Shown piece after piece: positions 52,424 through 60,955 of a stretch of 64,000 nucleotides of DNA (positions are counted from its first letter, which is position 1; the number at the start of each line of letters is the position of its first letter). Position numbers and translations under genes: made by a program. Below the pieces are notes generated by a model. It saw nothing but the letters and a program-made list of their open reading frames with translations. It made no database searches and was not told the DNA's origin. This DNA comes from Bacteroidia bacterium (GTDB taxonomy: Bacteria; Bacteroidota; Bacteroidia; J057). The stretch spans positions 2,542,001-2,606,000 of the forward strand of contig JAWKNO010000001.1 of NCBI GenBank assembly GCA_041391665.1, in the 5' to 3' direction.

Positions 52424-54805
52424 TTAAATTTTAACCAAGTTTTTCCCCGGCGAAAGCGGATATTCTTTCCCCTTCCATTCAAATACGCCTGACAGCCCCT
52501 GAGGCAGTTCCACCTCGGCTTTGAGTTTTTTGCCCTGATTGTCGAGGGTCATGGAAATGGTTCCTGAAGGGTGCGGCATGGAAGCGGTGAGTTGCTTCAG
52601 ATCTCCCAGTGCCGGGGCAATCCTCACAGTTTTGAAGCCTGGAGAAGCTGGTGTGATTCCCGCAACGGTGGCCAGCAAATCGTAATTGGGGCTGGCACTC
52701 CACGCATGGCAATCGGAGCGGGTAGGATCGGGTTTTTCGGCGAATGTCGTCAGTCCGAGGTCAAGCATATCGCGCCAGGGCTGAATCTGGGGCAGGTACT
52801 GATCGGCCATTCCGGTTTTGACCAGGGCGCGGAAAAGGTAAAATTTGAAGTAAAACGTCGCCTGGATCAGGCTTTTGTCTTCAAGTATTCGCTGCATAAG
52901 TTTTGGCTGCTCCTGTTCTGCCACGGCATCGGTGAGAATGGCGAGCATATTGGCGTGCTGCGAATAAATATCCTGCCCGGGAACATCCGAAAACAGGCCT
53001 TTCTCCGAATTCCAGCAACGCTGATACACCGCCCTGACAATCTGTTCTCTTTGTTTTTTGTAACGGTCGGCGTAATAGTTTTCTCCGAAGGCGCGGTGAA
53101 GTTCTTCTGCCTGCCGTAGGGTATAAGCATACTGAAGGCTGAGGATACTGCTGTTTCCCTCTGCATCCTGTACAGGGATTCCCCCAATTCCCGCATCTGG
53201 GTCGTTTCTCCATTCGTCGGTCCAGTCCACAAAATTCCACCAGAGGGTTTTTTTGAGGAGATTCTGGCTGTTCATCTGTGTTTCGTACCAACCGAGTACA
53301 GCGCGTGTTCCCGGCAGAAGCGAATGAATATAGGCGGTATCGGGCCGGTGCATCCAGTAGTCGTGGATCATAGAAACCCAGAATAGCGAGTACGTGGGAA
53401 TCAACTGTAGTTTCTGGCAGGGATAACGGCTCTGCGTTAGGCCGTTCCACAGCCTTGATTCCTCAAAGTCGTTGATGGCGCGGCGCATCAGGCGGTCATC
53501 GCCCGCTACATATAGCGAAATCAGCGCCTGGATCCTGGTGTCGCCGACATATTGAAGTTGTTCGTAGTAGGGGCAGTCGTAATAGGTCTCTCCGGCGCAA
53601 AGTCGTGCCGTTCGCCAGCCGGTTTTCCATACGTCAGAAAGCCAGGGCTGGTCTGTGGTGATCCGGGCTTTTTCTTCGAATGGATAACCGGTATAAGATG
53701 CCTGAATATCTTTCAACACCAGCGGCTGATCTCCCGTCTGAATATCGAGCTGCATATACCGCCAGGTGCGAAGCCAAAGGGGGCGAAACACGCGATTCTC
53801 TCCTCCATCGGGCATAAACCGGTCTGCATACCCTCTCATCTCTTTCCCCTCGATTTCGTTGCGGTTGCCCTTTTGCCGGTTGGCGTCAAATAAAGCTTCG
53901 CTATAGCTAACTTTAATTTCTGCTTCAGCGCCGCCATTTACCGTAAACTCAGGATAACCGGTAACCAGATACGTTTGGTCGAGCAGCATGCTGACGGTTG
54001 TATTTGCCGGAATGGTTAAACTGGTGGTTCCTTTGAGAAGGTTTGCCGGAACATCAACTCCGCTGCTTCTGCGCACTTGTTGCAGTCTTACCGGGAAACT
54101 TTCCATCATCGGTATGTCGCGTGGCATAAGCAGCCAGTTGCCGTCGGTTCCCCGTCCAAATCCCTGCCCGGTTGATAACTGTCCGGCGGAAACCCAACCG
54201 CTGTCGTCGTATCCGGAAGATTCCCAGCCCCACGGGTATTTTTTGCCATCTACAATATCACCCGGGCCTACGACAATATAGGTGTGAAGATCCCAGAAAC
54301 TTTTCAGTTCGGGTGAATAGGCCTCATTTTGCACCACCTTCCACGAAACGTCGGTATTGACTATTTTTTCGGCTTCACCTTCTCCCTGAAGGATAAAAGC
54401 AGTTTGCTGTGTCGTCTGAGCTGCGGGGGAATGTTTTCCAAAGTTCCATACGACGGCAGCCAGCACATTTTCACCTGTATGAAGATGCTGCGCGATATCG
54501 ACACTTTCAAATCGCCAGTGGCGGAGATCGCCGCGGGCAGGGCCGAGGCTTACTTCTTTGCCATTAACCAAAAGCCGGTAACGGTTGTCAGCGGAAACAT
54601 GGACGATAAAAGTGGACGGAACTGTCGCCAGGTCAAACTTTTTGCGGAAGTGATACACTCCGTATTCCTGTGCAGGAGCAGTGGGGTGAATAATCCATCT
54701 GGCTTCCCAGAAACCATTGATCCATTTGGGATTGATAGGTACATTCTGGGCCTGACTGGCGGGTAAAAATAAAAGTGTGAGCAATAGGAGGAGAAGATTT
54801 TTCAT
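52424..54805 (-). CDS. Alpha-L-rhamnosidase-like (GH78-type) glycosidase
   Basis: About 793 aa from the Met at 54805, which starts the signal peptide (LLLLLLTLLFLPASQAQ). The N-terminal domain KWINGFWEARWIIHPTAPAQ ... FRKKFDL, with FIVHVSADNRYRLLVNGKEV, is the beta-sandwich found before rhamnosidase barrels. The six-hairpin barrel follows, with YYDCPYYEQLQYVGDTRIQ (acidic residues at the family's catalytic loop) and TRSDCHAWSASPNYDLL near the end. A C-terminal beta domain closes the protein. It probably releases terminal rhamnose or a related sugar in the periplasm or outside. The GH number is inferred. Confidence 0.85.
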   Translation of the reverse strand: MKNLLLLLLTLLFLPASQAQNVPINPKWINGFWEARWIIHPTAPAQEYGVYHFRKKFDLATVPSTFIVHVSADNRYRLLVNGKEVSLGPARGDLRHWRFESVDIAQHLHTGENVLAAVVWNFGKHSPAAQTTQQTAFILQGEGEAEKIVNTDVSWKVVQNEAYSPELKSFWDLHTYIVVGPGDIVDGKKYPWGWESSGYDDSGWVSAGQLSTGQGFGRGTDGNWLLMPRDIPMMESFPVRLQQVRRSSGVDVPANLLKGTTSLTIPANTTVSMLLDQTYLVTGYPEFTVNGGAEAEIKVSYSEALFDANRQKGNRNEIEGKEMRGYADRFMPDGGENRVFRPLWLRTWRYMQLDIQTGDQPLVLKDIQASYTGYPFEEKARITTDQPWLSDVWKTGWRTARLCAGETYYDCPYYEQLQYVGDTRIQALISLYVAGDDRLMRRAINDFEESRLWNGLTQSRYPCQKLQLIPTYSLFWVSMIHDYWMHRPDTAYIHSLLPGTRAVLGWYETQMNSQNLLKKTLWWNFVDWTDEWRNDPDAGIGGIPVQDAEGNSSILSLQYAYTLRQAEELHRAFGENYYADRYKKQREQIVRAVYQRCWNSEKGLFSDVPGQDIYSQHANMLAILTDAVAEQEQPKLMQRILEDKSLIQATFYFKFYLFRALVKTGMADQYLPQIQPWRDMLDLGLTTFAEKPDPTRSDCHAWSASPNYDLLATVAGITPASPGFKTVRIAPALGDLKQLTASMPHPSGTISMTLDNQGKKLKAEVELPQGLSGVFEWKGKEYPLSPGKNLVKI

Positions 54806-54904
54806 CGGAGGAGGCGTTAGTTGGAATATCTTGAAAGCCACGAATAACACAAATTCACACGAAAATTTACCCATAAGATAAACAGAACCTTTCTTTATAG
54901 TATC

Positions 54905-55384
54905 CTATTCTGTGACGATCTGAGCGATAATTTCTTCCGGAGAAAGGGAAATATCGATCGTAATGGCGTTGGCAGGCATTTCAAGCGTTTGAAATTGCGA
55001 GGTGAGCAACGCCGGCGGCATAAAGTGATCTTTGCGCTGCAACATCCTTTCTTCAATGATCGCTCTGTTGCCGTTAAGAAAAATCCATTCGGTTTGCCCT
55101 TCGATTTCTTTGGCAAGGATACGCCGGTACTCTTCTTTCAGTGCAGAACATGCAATCACAGCACCGGCACCAGCCAATTGGTTTCTGGCCGTAACAGCGA
55201 TATTTTCCAGCCAGGGGATGCGATCCAGGTCGTTGAGCGGCTGGCCGCTTTTCATTTTTTCGATATTGGATGGTGGGTGGAAATCGTCTGCATCGAAGAA
55301 CGGGATATTCAGTTTTTCAGCCAGCATTTTCCCGATGGTGGATTTGCCCGAACCAGCTACGCCCATTATGTAGTAGATTTTCAT
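54905..55384 (-). CDS. gntK: Gluconokinase
   Basis: A 159-aa P-loop kinase. GVAGSGKST at 8-16 binds ATP. FFDADDFHPPSNIEKMKSGQPLNDLDR is the gluconokinase fingerprint that follows, and ACSALKEEYRRIL is the family's next conserved block. Length and motif order match GntK. It phosphorylates gluconate to 6-phosphogluconate in the cytoplasm, feeding the pentose phosphate or Entner-Doudoroff route. It lies 99 nt upstream of the rhamnosidase-like gene on the same strand and could share its regulation. Confidence 0.93.
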   Translation of the reverse strand: MKIYYIMGVAGSGKSTIGKMLAEKLNIPFFDADDFHPPSNIEKMKSGQPLNDLDRIPWLENIAVTARNQLAGAGAVIACSALKEEYRRILAKEIEGQTEWIFLNGNRAIIEERMLQRKDHFMPPALLTSQFQTLEMPANAITIDISLSPEEIIAQIVTE

Positions 55385-55484
55385 ATACCGCGTTTTTCCT
55401 GTGAATATAGTAGTTTGGCCATTACAGAAGGGTGATATCAGGTATGATTGTATTTATTCTATTCAACCATTATTTTTATAAACT

Positions 55485-55898
55485 ATGAATCAACACAAAA
55501 TTATTCTTATCCTGATTGCGATGTTTGTATGGGCTGGCTGTCTCAAACAAGATTTCAACAAGCAGGCCGGCGAGGGACTTTACACGGGTAATATGTACCG
55601 CACCCTGCAATCACTGAATCCACAGTCCGGCCTGACTACATGGGACACTACGTACACAGAGACAATAGAAGTTGTAACCACCACTGACAGCATCTGGTTT
55701 GTGGTAGGAGATAATCCTCCATTGGGGTTTATCCTGGAAGATGATAAATCATATGAAAATGCCTACGGTTCTGGTAATGGGCGGAGTTTTCACCTTACCG
55801 GGAAAGACAGCCTGATTTACAATGAGGGAACTTATTATGGCAATGGTACTACCCAATACGAACAGACCAGTGCCAGTTTTCAGGGTAAGAGGAAGTAG
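55485..55898 (+). CDS. Small lipoprotein
   Basis: A 137-aa lipoprotein (signal IILILIAMFVWAGCLKQDF). The mature part is beta-rich with many Thr, Tyr and Gly (LTTWDTTYTETIEVVTTTDS, NEGTYYGNGTTQYEQTSASF). No family recognised. It is divergent from gluconokinase, with 100 nt between, and convergent with the SufU-like gene. Probably outer-membrane or periplasmic. Confidence 0.65.
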   Translation: MNQHKIILILIAMFVWAGCLKQDFNKQAGEGLYTGNMYRTLQSLNPQSGLTTWDTTYTETIEVVTTTDSIWFVVGDNPPLGFILEDDKSYENAYGSGNGRSFHLTGKDSLIYNEGTYYGNGTTQYEQTSASFQGKRK

Positions 55899-55904
55899 GA
55901 TCGT

Positions 55905-56324
55905 TTATTTCCATTGCCTGCTCAGTTCATCCCAGGTCAGGAGTACACATTTTTTGCGGGCGGGGAAATCCCTGGCTGCCTGAAAAACAAACAGCGGTTC
56001 CGGAAGATCGGTGGGTTGGGGGAAATTTGCTTCCGGTGAAACCAGCGCCTGGAAAGGCTGATGAAGTTTTTCAAATGTCCTTTTATCCATTCCCGGCAGC
56101 AGCGATACCAGCAGAGAAGCCGAAGCTTTGGACAGGGCGCAGCCATAGCCATGAAAAGAAGCATCCGCAATCACTTCACCTTCAAATTTGATATACAGGA
56201 AAAACTGATCCCCGCAAAACTGGTTGTAGGCTTCAACCACGCGGTCGGCGTCGGGCATTTTTTCATACCTTACCGGATGGTCATTGTGGTGGAGGATCGT
56301 GGGATGGTAGAGAGAGTGGGACAT
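55905..56324 (-). CDS. sufU: SufU-type iron-sulfur cluster scaffold protein
   Basis: A 139-aa IscU-like protein with all three conserved cysteines: Cys37 in YNQFCGDQF (with Asp39), Cys62 in HGYGCALSKASASLL, and Cys126 in RKKCVLLTWDEL. This is the SufU pattern, in which the protein accepts sulfur from the SufS desulfurase in a zinc-bound state. It lies alone, without suf genes around it, which is common in Bacteroidota. It could be a stand-alone copy. Confidence 0.85.
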   Translation of the reverse strand: MSHSLYHPTILHHNDHPVRYEKMPDADRVVEAYNQFCGDQFFLYIKFEGEVIADASFHGYGCALSKASASLLVSLLPGMDKRTFEKLHQPFQALVSPEANFPQPTDLPEPLFVFQAARDFPARKKCVLLTWDELSRQWK

Positions 56325-56442
56325 GGGGGTGAAAATACCTGATTTTTCTCTTTCGATAAAAATTTAGGGAAATTTTCCTTAATTGTGTTTCCATTTTACC
56401 GAATAAATGGCATAAGTGAATAAAGCTTGTTAAATATTCGAA

Positions 56443-58509
56443 ATGAAAGATATTCAGGTTTCCCAAGAGTTTAGAACAGGTGTTGTGAAAGCGGTCCTGG
56501 CGATTTTAATGTTTTTTGTAGTATATATTCTGCTTGTCCTGCTATCAATAGCAATGACGGTTTTATGTGGTTATCTGGGCATTTGGCTAATCATCTCATT
56601 TCCCAGCATCATAGCCCTTCTCGGTGGGATTGGTTTAATAAGTTTAGGGATTCTAATATTGATTTTCCTGATAAAATTTTTATTCACAACCAGGGAAGTT
56701 GAACTTGATGACTGGGTAGAAATCAGTAAAGAAGAGCAACCTGGGTTGTTTGAACTTGTTGACGGTTTGGTGAAAGAATCAGGAACTGATTTCCCCGGCA
56801 AAATCTATGTATCAAGTCAGGTAGGTGCTTCAGTCTTTTATGATTCCAGTTTCTGGAGTATGTTTTTTCCGATAAAAAAGAACCTACATATTGGTCTGGG
56901 GTTGGTTAATTCTGTAACAATTGAAGAGTTAAGAGCGATTCTTGCTCACGAGTTTGGCCATTTTTCGCAAAAAAGCATGCGTTTGGGAAGTTTTGTGTAC
57001 AATGTAAACCGGGTGATTTATAATCTGGTATTTGAAAACGAGTCATACAATAAACTGATCGAGCGTTGGGCCAATATAAGTGGATATTTTTCGATTTTTG
57101 TTTCTCTGGCTGTATATATAATTCGTGGGATTCAATGGTTACTAAAAAAGACCTACGAAGTGGTTAATCTCAGCTATTTGAATTTATCCAGAGAAATGGA
57201 GTTTCATGCAGATGCAGTTGCTGTCAGTGTGACGGGGGGAAGCCAGTTTAGATCCGGATTATTGCGTGTGCCTTTTGCAGAGCATGCGTATAATTCTGTC
57301 TTGCAGTTCTACGACCTAAAAGTTAAAGATGGAATTAAAAGTAAAAACCTGCTTGAAGAACAATTCTTTGTCATGGATTTCTTAGGAAAGGAAATTGGGC
57401 TGGATTTTGAAAATCATTTACCCCAAATTAACCTAGACAATCTGAATAAATACAACCAGTCAAAACTTGTCATCAAAGACCAATGGGCATCTCATCCAGC
57501 AATAGAAGATAGAATTGCAGCAATAGGGAAACTGGATTCTGGAGAAAAATTACTGATATCCCCGCCCGCCAACGAACTTTTTTCTCATCTTGGTAAGATT
57601 CAGGAACTTGTTACAACGCTGATCTTTTCTTCTGTAAACTACTCCCAAAAACCTTCTGATAATAGTTTGGAAGATTTTATCAGAGATTTTGTCGAAGTGC
57701 ATGAAAAAAACTCATTTGATAAAATATACAATGGCTTTTATAGCGACAGGATACCGGTTTTATTTGATGTAGATAGTATTGACTATAGTCAGTCTGCATT
57801 TGCTTTTGAAGAGCTTTTTGCTGAAGATAAACTGAAAATGGTGTATTCTGCAAAAGAGATTGAGCAAAATATCAGGTTTTTCACGGCAGTTATGAACAAA
57901 GAAATCAAAATTAAAAGCTTTGATTATGACGGTGTTAAATATGGTGCGAAAGACAGCAGAATGCTCAAAAAGAAGCTGGAAAATGAGTTGACAGAGCTGA
58001 ATAATTTGCTTGCCCAACACGATAAGGATATCTTCATCTTTTTCTGCCACCTTGCCCAAAGCCAAGGACTGGACTCCATTCTGAAAGATAAATATAAATG
58101 CTACTTTACCTATGATCAGGAACTTGACCAGAAGCTTGAGTTTATTTCTGAACTGATGAAATTGGCTTCATTCATGCATCAAGAGACGCAAGTTGAAGCA
58201 ATTAAGACAAATATGATCGAGCTGAAGAGAATGGAAAATAGTAGGCTAAAGCCCGATATTGAGCAGATGCTTGGGAACGAATTGCTCCAACAGGAAATTA
58301 CTCCAGAGATTAGGGAAACGCTCGAAAAATATATTTCCAAAGACTGGGTTTATTTCAGGAGTCCGGATTATTTTGAGGATTATATTGAAATGTTTTTCGA
58401 CGCAGTAAGGTATTACCAGTTTCTGTTATTGCGGACTTACTTTTTGCTGAAAAAAGACTTACTTCATTATCAAAGGCAATTGCTTCCTTCCACCGACATA
58501 GCAGCTTAA
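56443..58509 (+). CDS. M48-family membrane zinc metalloprotease with long C-terminal part
   Basis: A 688-aa protein. Two hydrophobic segments lie at about residues 14-80 (AILMFFVVYILLVLLSIAM, IALLGGIGLISLGILILIFLI). The zinc site ILAHEFGHFSQ has His169, Glu170 and His173, and the third ligand is probably Glu253 in SREMEFHADAVAV, the M48 spacing. Another hydrophobic stretch near 215-235 fits HtpX-like proteases. The last ~380 residues are acidic and helical, unusual for HtpX, and of unknown role. AT-richer than its neighbours. Three nt separate it from the FAD gene. Confidence 0.85.
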   Translation: MKDIQVSQEFRTGVVKAVLAILMFFVVYILLVLLSIAMTVLCGYLGIWLIISFPSIIALLGGIGLISLGILILIFLIKFLFTTREVELDDWVEISKEEQPGLFELVDGLVKESGTDFPGKIYVSSQVGASVFYDSSFWSMFFPIKKNLHIGLGLVNSVTIEELRAILAHEFGHFSQKSMRLGSFVYNVNRVIYNLVFENESYNKLIERWANISGYFSIFVSLAVYIIRGIQWLLKKTYEVVNLSYLNLSREMEFHADAVAVSVTGGSQFRSGLLRVPFAEHAYNSVLQFYDLKVKDGIKSKNLLEEQFFVMDFLGKEIGLDFENHLPQINLDNLNKYNQSKLVIKDQWASHPAIEDRIAAIGKLDSGEKLLISPPANELFSHLGKIQELVTTLIFSSVNYSQKPSDNSLEDFIRDFVEVHEKNSFDKIYNGFYSDRIPVLFDVDSIDYSQSAFAFEELFAEDKLKMVYSAKEIEQNIRFFTAVMNKEIKIKSFDYDGVKYGAKDSRMLKKKLENELTELNNLLAQHDKDIFIFFCHLAQSQGLDSILKDKYKCYFTYDQELDQKLEFISELMKLASFMHQETQVEAIKTNMIELKRMENSRLKPDIEQMLGNELLQQEITPEIRETLEKYISKDWVYFRSPDYFEDYIEMFFDAVRYYQFLLLRTYFLLKKDLLHYQRQLLPSTDIAA

Positions 58510-58512
58510 AAA

Positions 58513-60138
58513 ATGCGGATATCGAAATGGGTAACTCTCTGGATTTTAATCCTCTTCCTCTCCTGCACCTCAACCGATGGGCCGGTCGTTCAAACCGACA
58601 TCTTCATCCTCAGCGGCAGCGAAGCGGGTTTTACTGCCGCCATTCAGGCGGCGCGGATGGGCAAGTCGGTCGTGCTTGTCGAACCTACCGGCCACCCCGG
58701 CGGTATGATGGTTGAAGGGATTGTAAAAGATATTCGCTTTGGTAGCTCGGTCGTTATTGGTGGCATCGCCAGAGAGGTATATACCGCACTCGAAGCGCAT
58801 TATGGCCGCGAACCCCGGTTCGGGGATTTTGACTGGTATTCGCCTTACGAACCTTCCGTCGCCGAAGACATTATTGAGGATTTCCTCGCCCGCGAAAAAA
58901 ATATCACCCTCATCCGAAATACCCGTATCCGGGAAAATAAGGGGGTGAAAAAAGACGGGGCCTCCATTCGCAGTGTCGTGCTCGAAAACGGAATGGAAGT
59001 TCGTGCCAAAGTATTCATCGATGCCTCGGTCGAAGGGCATCTCCTGCATTTTGCGGGGGTAACTACCGAAACCATCCGCGAAGGCAATGCCAAATACGAC
59101 GAAACTAAAAACGGCATACAGATCAAAAATGATTACCGCCAGTTTTCGGTAAATGTCGATCCCTATATTGTTCCCGGTGATCCTGAGAGTGGGCTTATTC
59201 CGACCATTCAGCCGGGTAAAATCGGCGAAAATGGTGCGCCGGACAAATATATTCAGGGTTTTTGCTTTCGGCTGTGTCTTACCCGTGATTCTGCCAATGT
59301 GATTCCTGTCCTGAAACCACAAAACTACAACCCGCAGACGTACGAAATCTATCGCCGCTACCTCAAAGCTGGCGGTCAACTGTTTTCCCCCTCCGCAAAC
59401 CGCGAAAATGGAAAAACAGACCTGGGAAGCTGGCACGATCTTTCCGCCAATCTCTACGGCGAAAACTGGCGATATCCTTCAGGAAATTATGCGACGCAGG
59501 ATAGTATCGTCAGGTATCACCGCGATTTTACCCAGGGACTGATCTGGTTTCTGCAAAACGATCCCGCCGTGGATTCGCTTACGCGCGCCAACTGGGCCGG
59601 GTGGGGGTTATCCAAAGATGAGTTTACCGACAACGGCGGCTGGCCACGGCGACTGTATATCCGCAGCGCCCGGCGAATGGTTTCCGATTATGTAATCACC
59701 GAACACCATACCCGCAGGGAAAATCCTAAAGTCGCTGACGATGTTGTTGCCATTGCCTGGTGGCCGCCCGATACACATCATGCGCGGCGGATTGTCAAAG
59801 ACGGGTTTGCCTACAATGAAGGATTTGTTTTCGGCGGAAATGACTGGCGACCCTTTCCTATATCGTGGCGTGCGCTGATTCCCCGCCGGTCGGAATGCAC
59901 CAATCTCATCACGCCGACTTGCCCATCATCAAGTTATGTGGCCTACGGTGCGATAAGGATTTTGCCCACATTTATGATTTTGGGGCAAAGTGCAGGGAGT
60001 GCAGCCGCGATGGTAGCGGATGAAAATATTCCGGTTCAGGAATTGGATTACAGCCTGCTCAGAGAGCGGTTGCTGGATGACGGGCAGATTCTGGTTATTC
60101 CGCCAGACTGGCTACGATATGTGATGTCGGAGGGGTGA
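58513..60138 (+). CDS. FAD-dependent oxidoreductase lipoprotein (FAD_oxidored type)
   Basis: A 541-aa lipoprotein (lipobox WILILFLSCTST) carrying an FAD Rossmann domain. The loop is IFILSGSEAGFTAAIQAARM instead of GxGxxG, with Gly-rich neighbours (VVLVEPTGHPGGMMVEG). The central GASVEGHLLHFAGV-like sequence (FIDASVEGHLLHFAGV) and the late PRRSECTNLITPTCPSSSYV ... TFMILGQSAGSAAAMVA block match the FAD_oxidored family, which acts on carbohydrates in Bacteroidota outer membranes and periplasm. The substrate is unknown. GC-rich codon use contrasts with the protease gene 3 nt upstream. Confidence 0.85.
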   Translation: MRISKWVTLWILILFLSCTSTDGPVVQTDIFILSGSEAGFTAAIQAARMGKSVVLVEPTGHPGGMMVEGIVKDIRFGSSVVIGGIAREVYTALEAHYGREPRFGDFDWYSPYEPSVAEDIIEDFLAREKNITLIRNTRIRENKGVKKDGASIRSVVLENGMEVRAKVFIDASVEGHLLHFAGVTTETIREGNAKYDETKNGIQIKNDYRQFSVNVDPYIVPGDPESGLIPTIQPGKIGENGAPDKYIQGFCFRLCLTRDSANVIPVLKPQNYNPQTYEIYRRYLKAGGQLFSPSANRENGKTDLGSWHDLSANLYGENWRYPSGNYATQDSIVRYHRDFTQGLIWFLQNDPAVDSLTRANWAGWGLSKDEFTDNGGWPRRLYIRSARRMVSDYVITEHHTRRENPKVADDVVAIAWWPPDTHHARRIVKDGFAYNEGFVFGGNDWRPFPISWRALIPRRSECTNLITPTCPSSSYVAYGAIRILPTFMILGQSAGSAAAMVADENIPVQELDYSLLRERLLDDGQILVIPPDWLRYVMSEG

Positions 60139-60246
60139 ATTTCTTATTATTAGATCATTGTTTTTCGGAATTATAAAGTAATTGGGAGTTTCTGCTAGAC
60201 TTTGCGCTTCCTCTACGTCCTCATATGTTTGCAACTTAATGAAACT

Positions 60247-60846
60247 GATCTTCGATCAACATTTTTATGGTTCACGCAAAGTCCGCAAAGGAATCGCAAA
60301 GTAACGCAAAGGAAGACAAGGTGCTCTCTGCGTTAATTCCTGTCTGCTCTTGCAGATGCGTTGTACTCTGCGTAATCTGCGTTCAAAGGCAGGGAGATGA
60401 TCTTCGATCAACATTTTTATGGTTCACGCAAAGTCCGCAAAGGAATCGCAAAGTAACGCAAAGTAACGCAAAGGAAGACAAGGTGCTCTCTGCGTTCCTC
60501 CGCGTGGTACTCTGTGTTACTTTGCGTCCCCACACAGGGAAATGATCTTCGATCAATATTTTTATGGTTCACGCAAAGTCCGCAAAGGAATCGCAGAGTT
60601 TCGCAAAGGAAGACAAGGTGCTCTCTGCGTTCCTCCGCGTGGTACTCTGCGTTACTTTGCGTCCCCACACAGGGAAATGATCTTCGATCAATATTTTTAT
60701 GGTTCACGCAAAGTCCGCAAAGGAATCGCAGAGTAACGCAAAGGGTGTTGTGACTTCTGCGTTACTCCGCGTGGTACTCTGCGTTACTTTGCGTCCCCAC
60801 ACAGGGAAATGATCTTCGATCAACATCGTGAGGGTTCACGCAAAGC
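60247..60846 (+). repeat. Array 2 of the ~135-bp interspersed repeat (four units)
   Basis: Anchors GATCTTCGATC lie at 60247, 60399, 60544, 60679 and 60811, giving four units of 152, 145, 135 and 132 nt and a partial tail. The words GGTTCACGCAAAGTCCGC and TCTGCGTTACTTTGCGT recur. Unit 1 has a variant second half with a short extra palindrome (TCTGCTCTTGCAGATGC). The orientation is opposite to array 1. It accounts for most of the 817-nt gene-free stretch 60139-60955; the remainder shows nothing recognisable. Confidence 0.9.
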
Positions 60847-60955
60847 TTAGCAGAAGTGCATTTTATGATCGCAATAGGTTTATAATTCTGGTTAAAAAAC
60901 GTCTCTGATTGCATAGTGAGATACAATAAAAGACTCCGTCTCAATGGGGCATTTC

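Noticed and set aside
51942..52434. ORFs in array 1
   Set aside because: Same repeat-derived translations as array 2.
58570..59436. 288-codon minus-strand ORF
   Set aside because: Antisense shadow of the FAD oxidoreductase, without family motifs.
60267..60753. Plus- and minus-strand ORFs beginning MVHAKSAKE or MNHKNID
   Set aside because: They translate the interspersed repeat, recur with each unit, and match nothing else.
60247..60846. CRISPR-like regular repetition
   Set aside because: Units are 130-150 nt with similar interiors; there are no short repeats with unique spacers and no cas genes.
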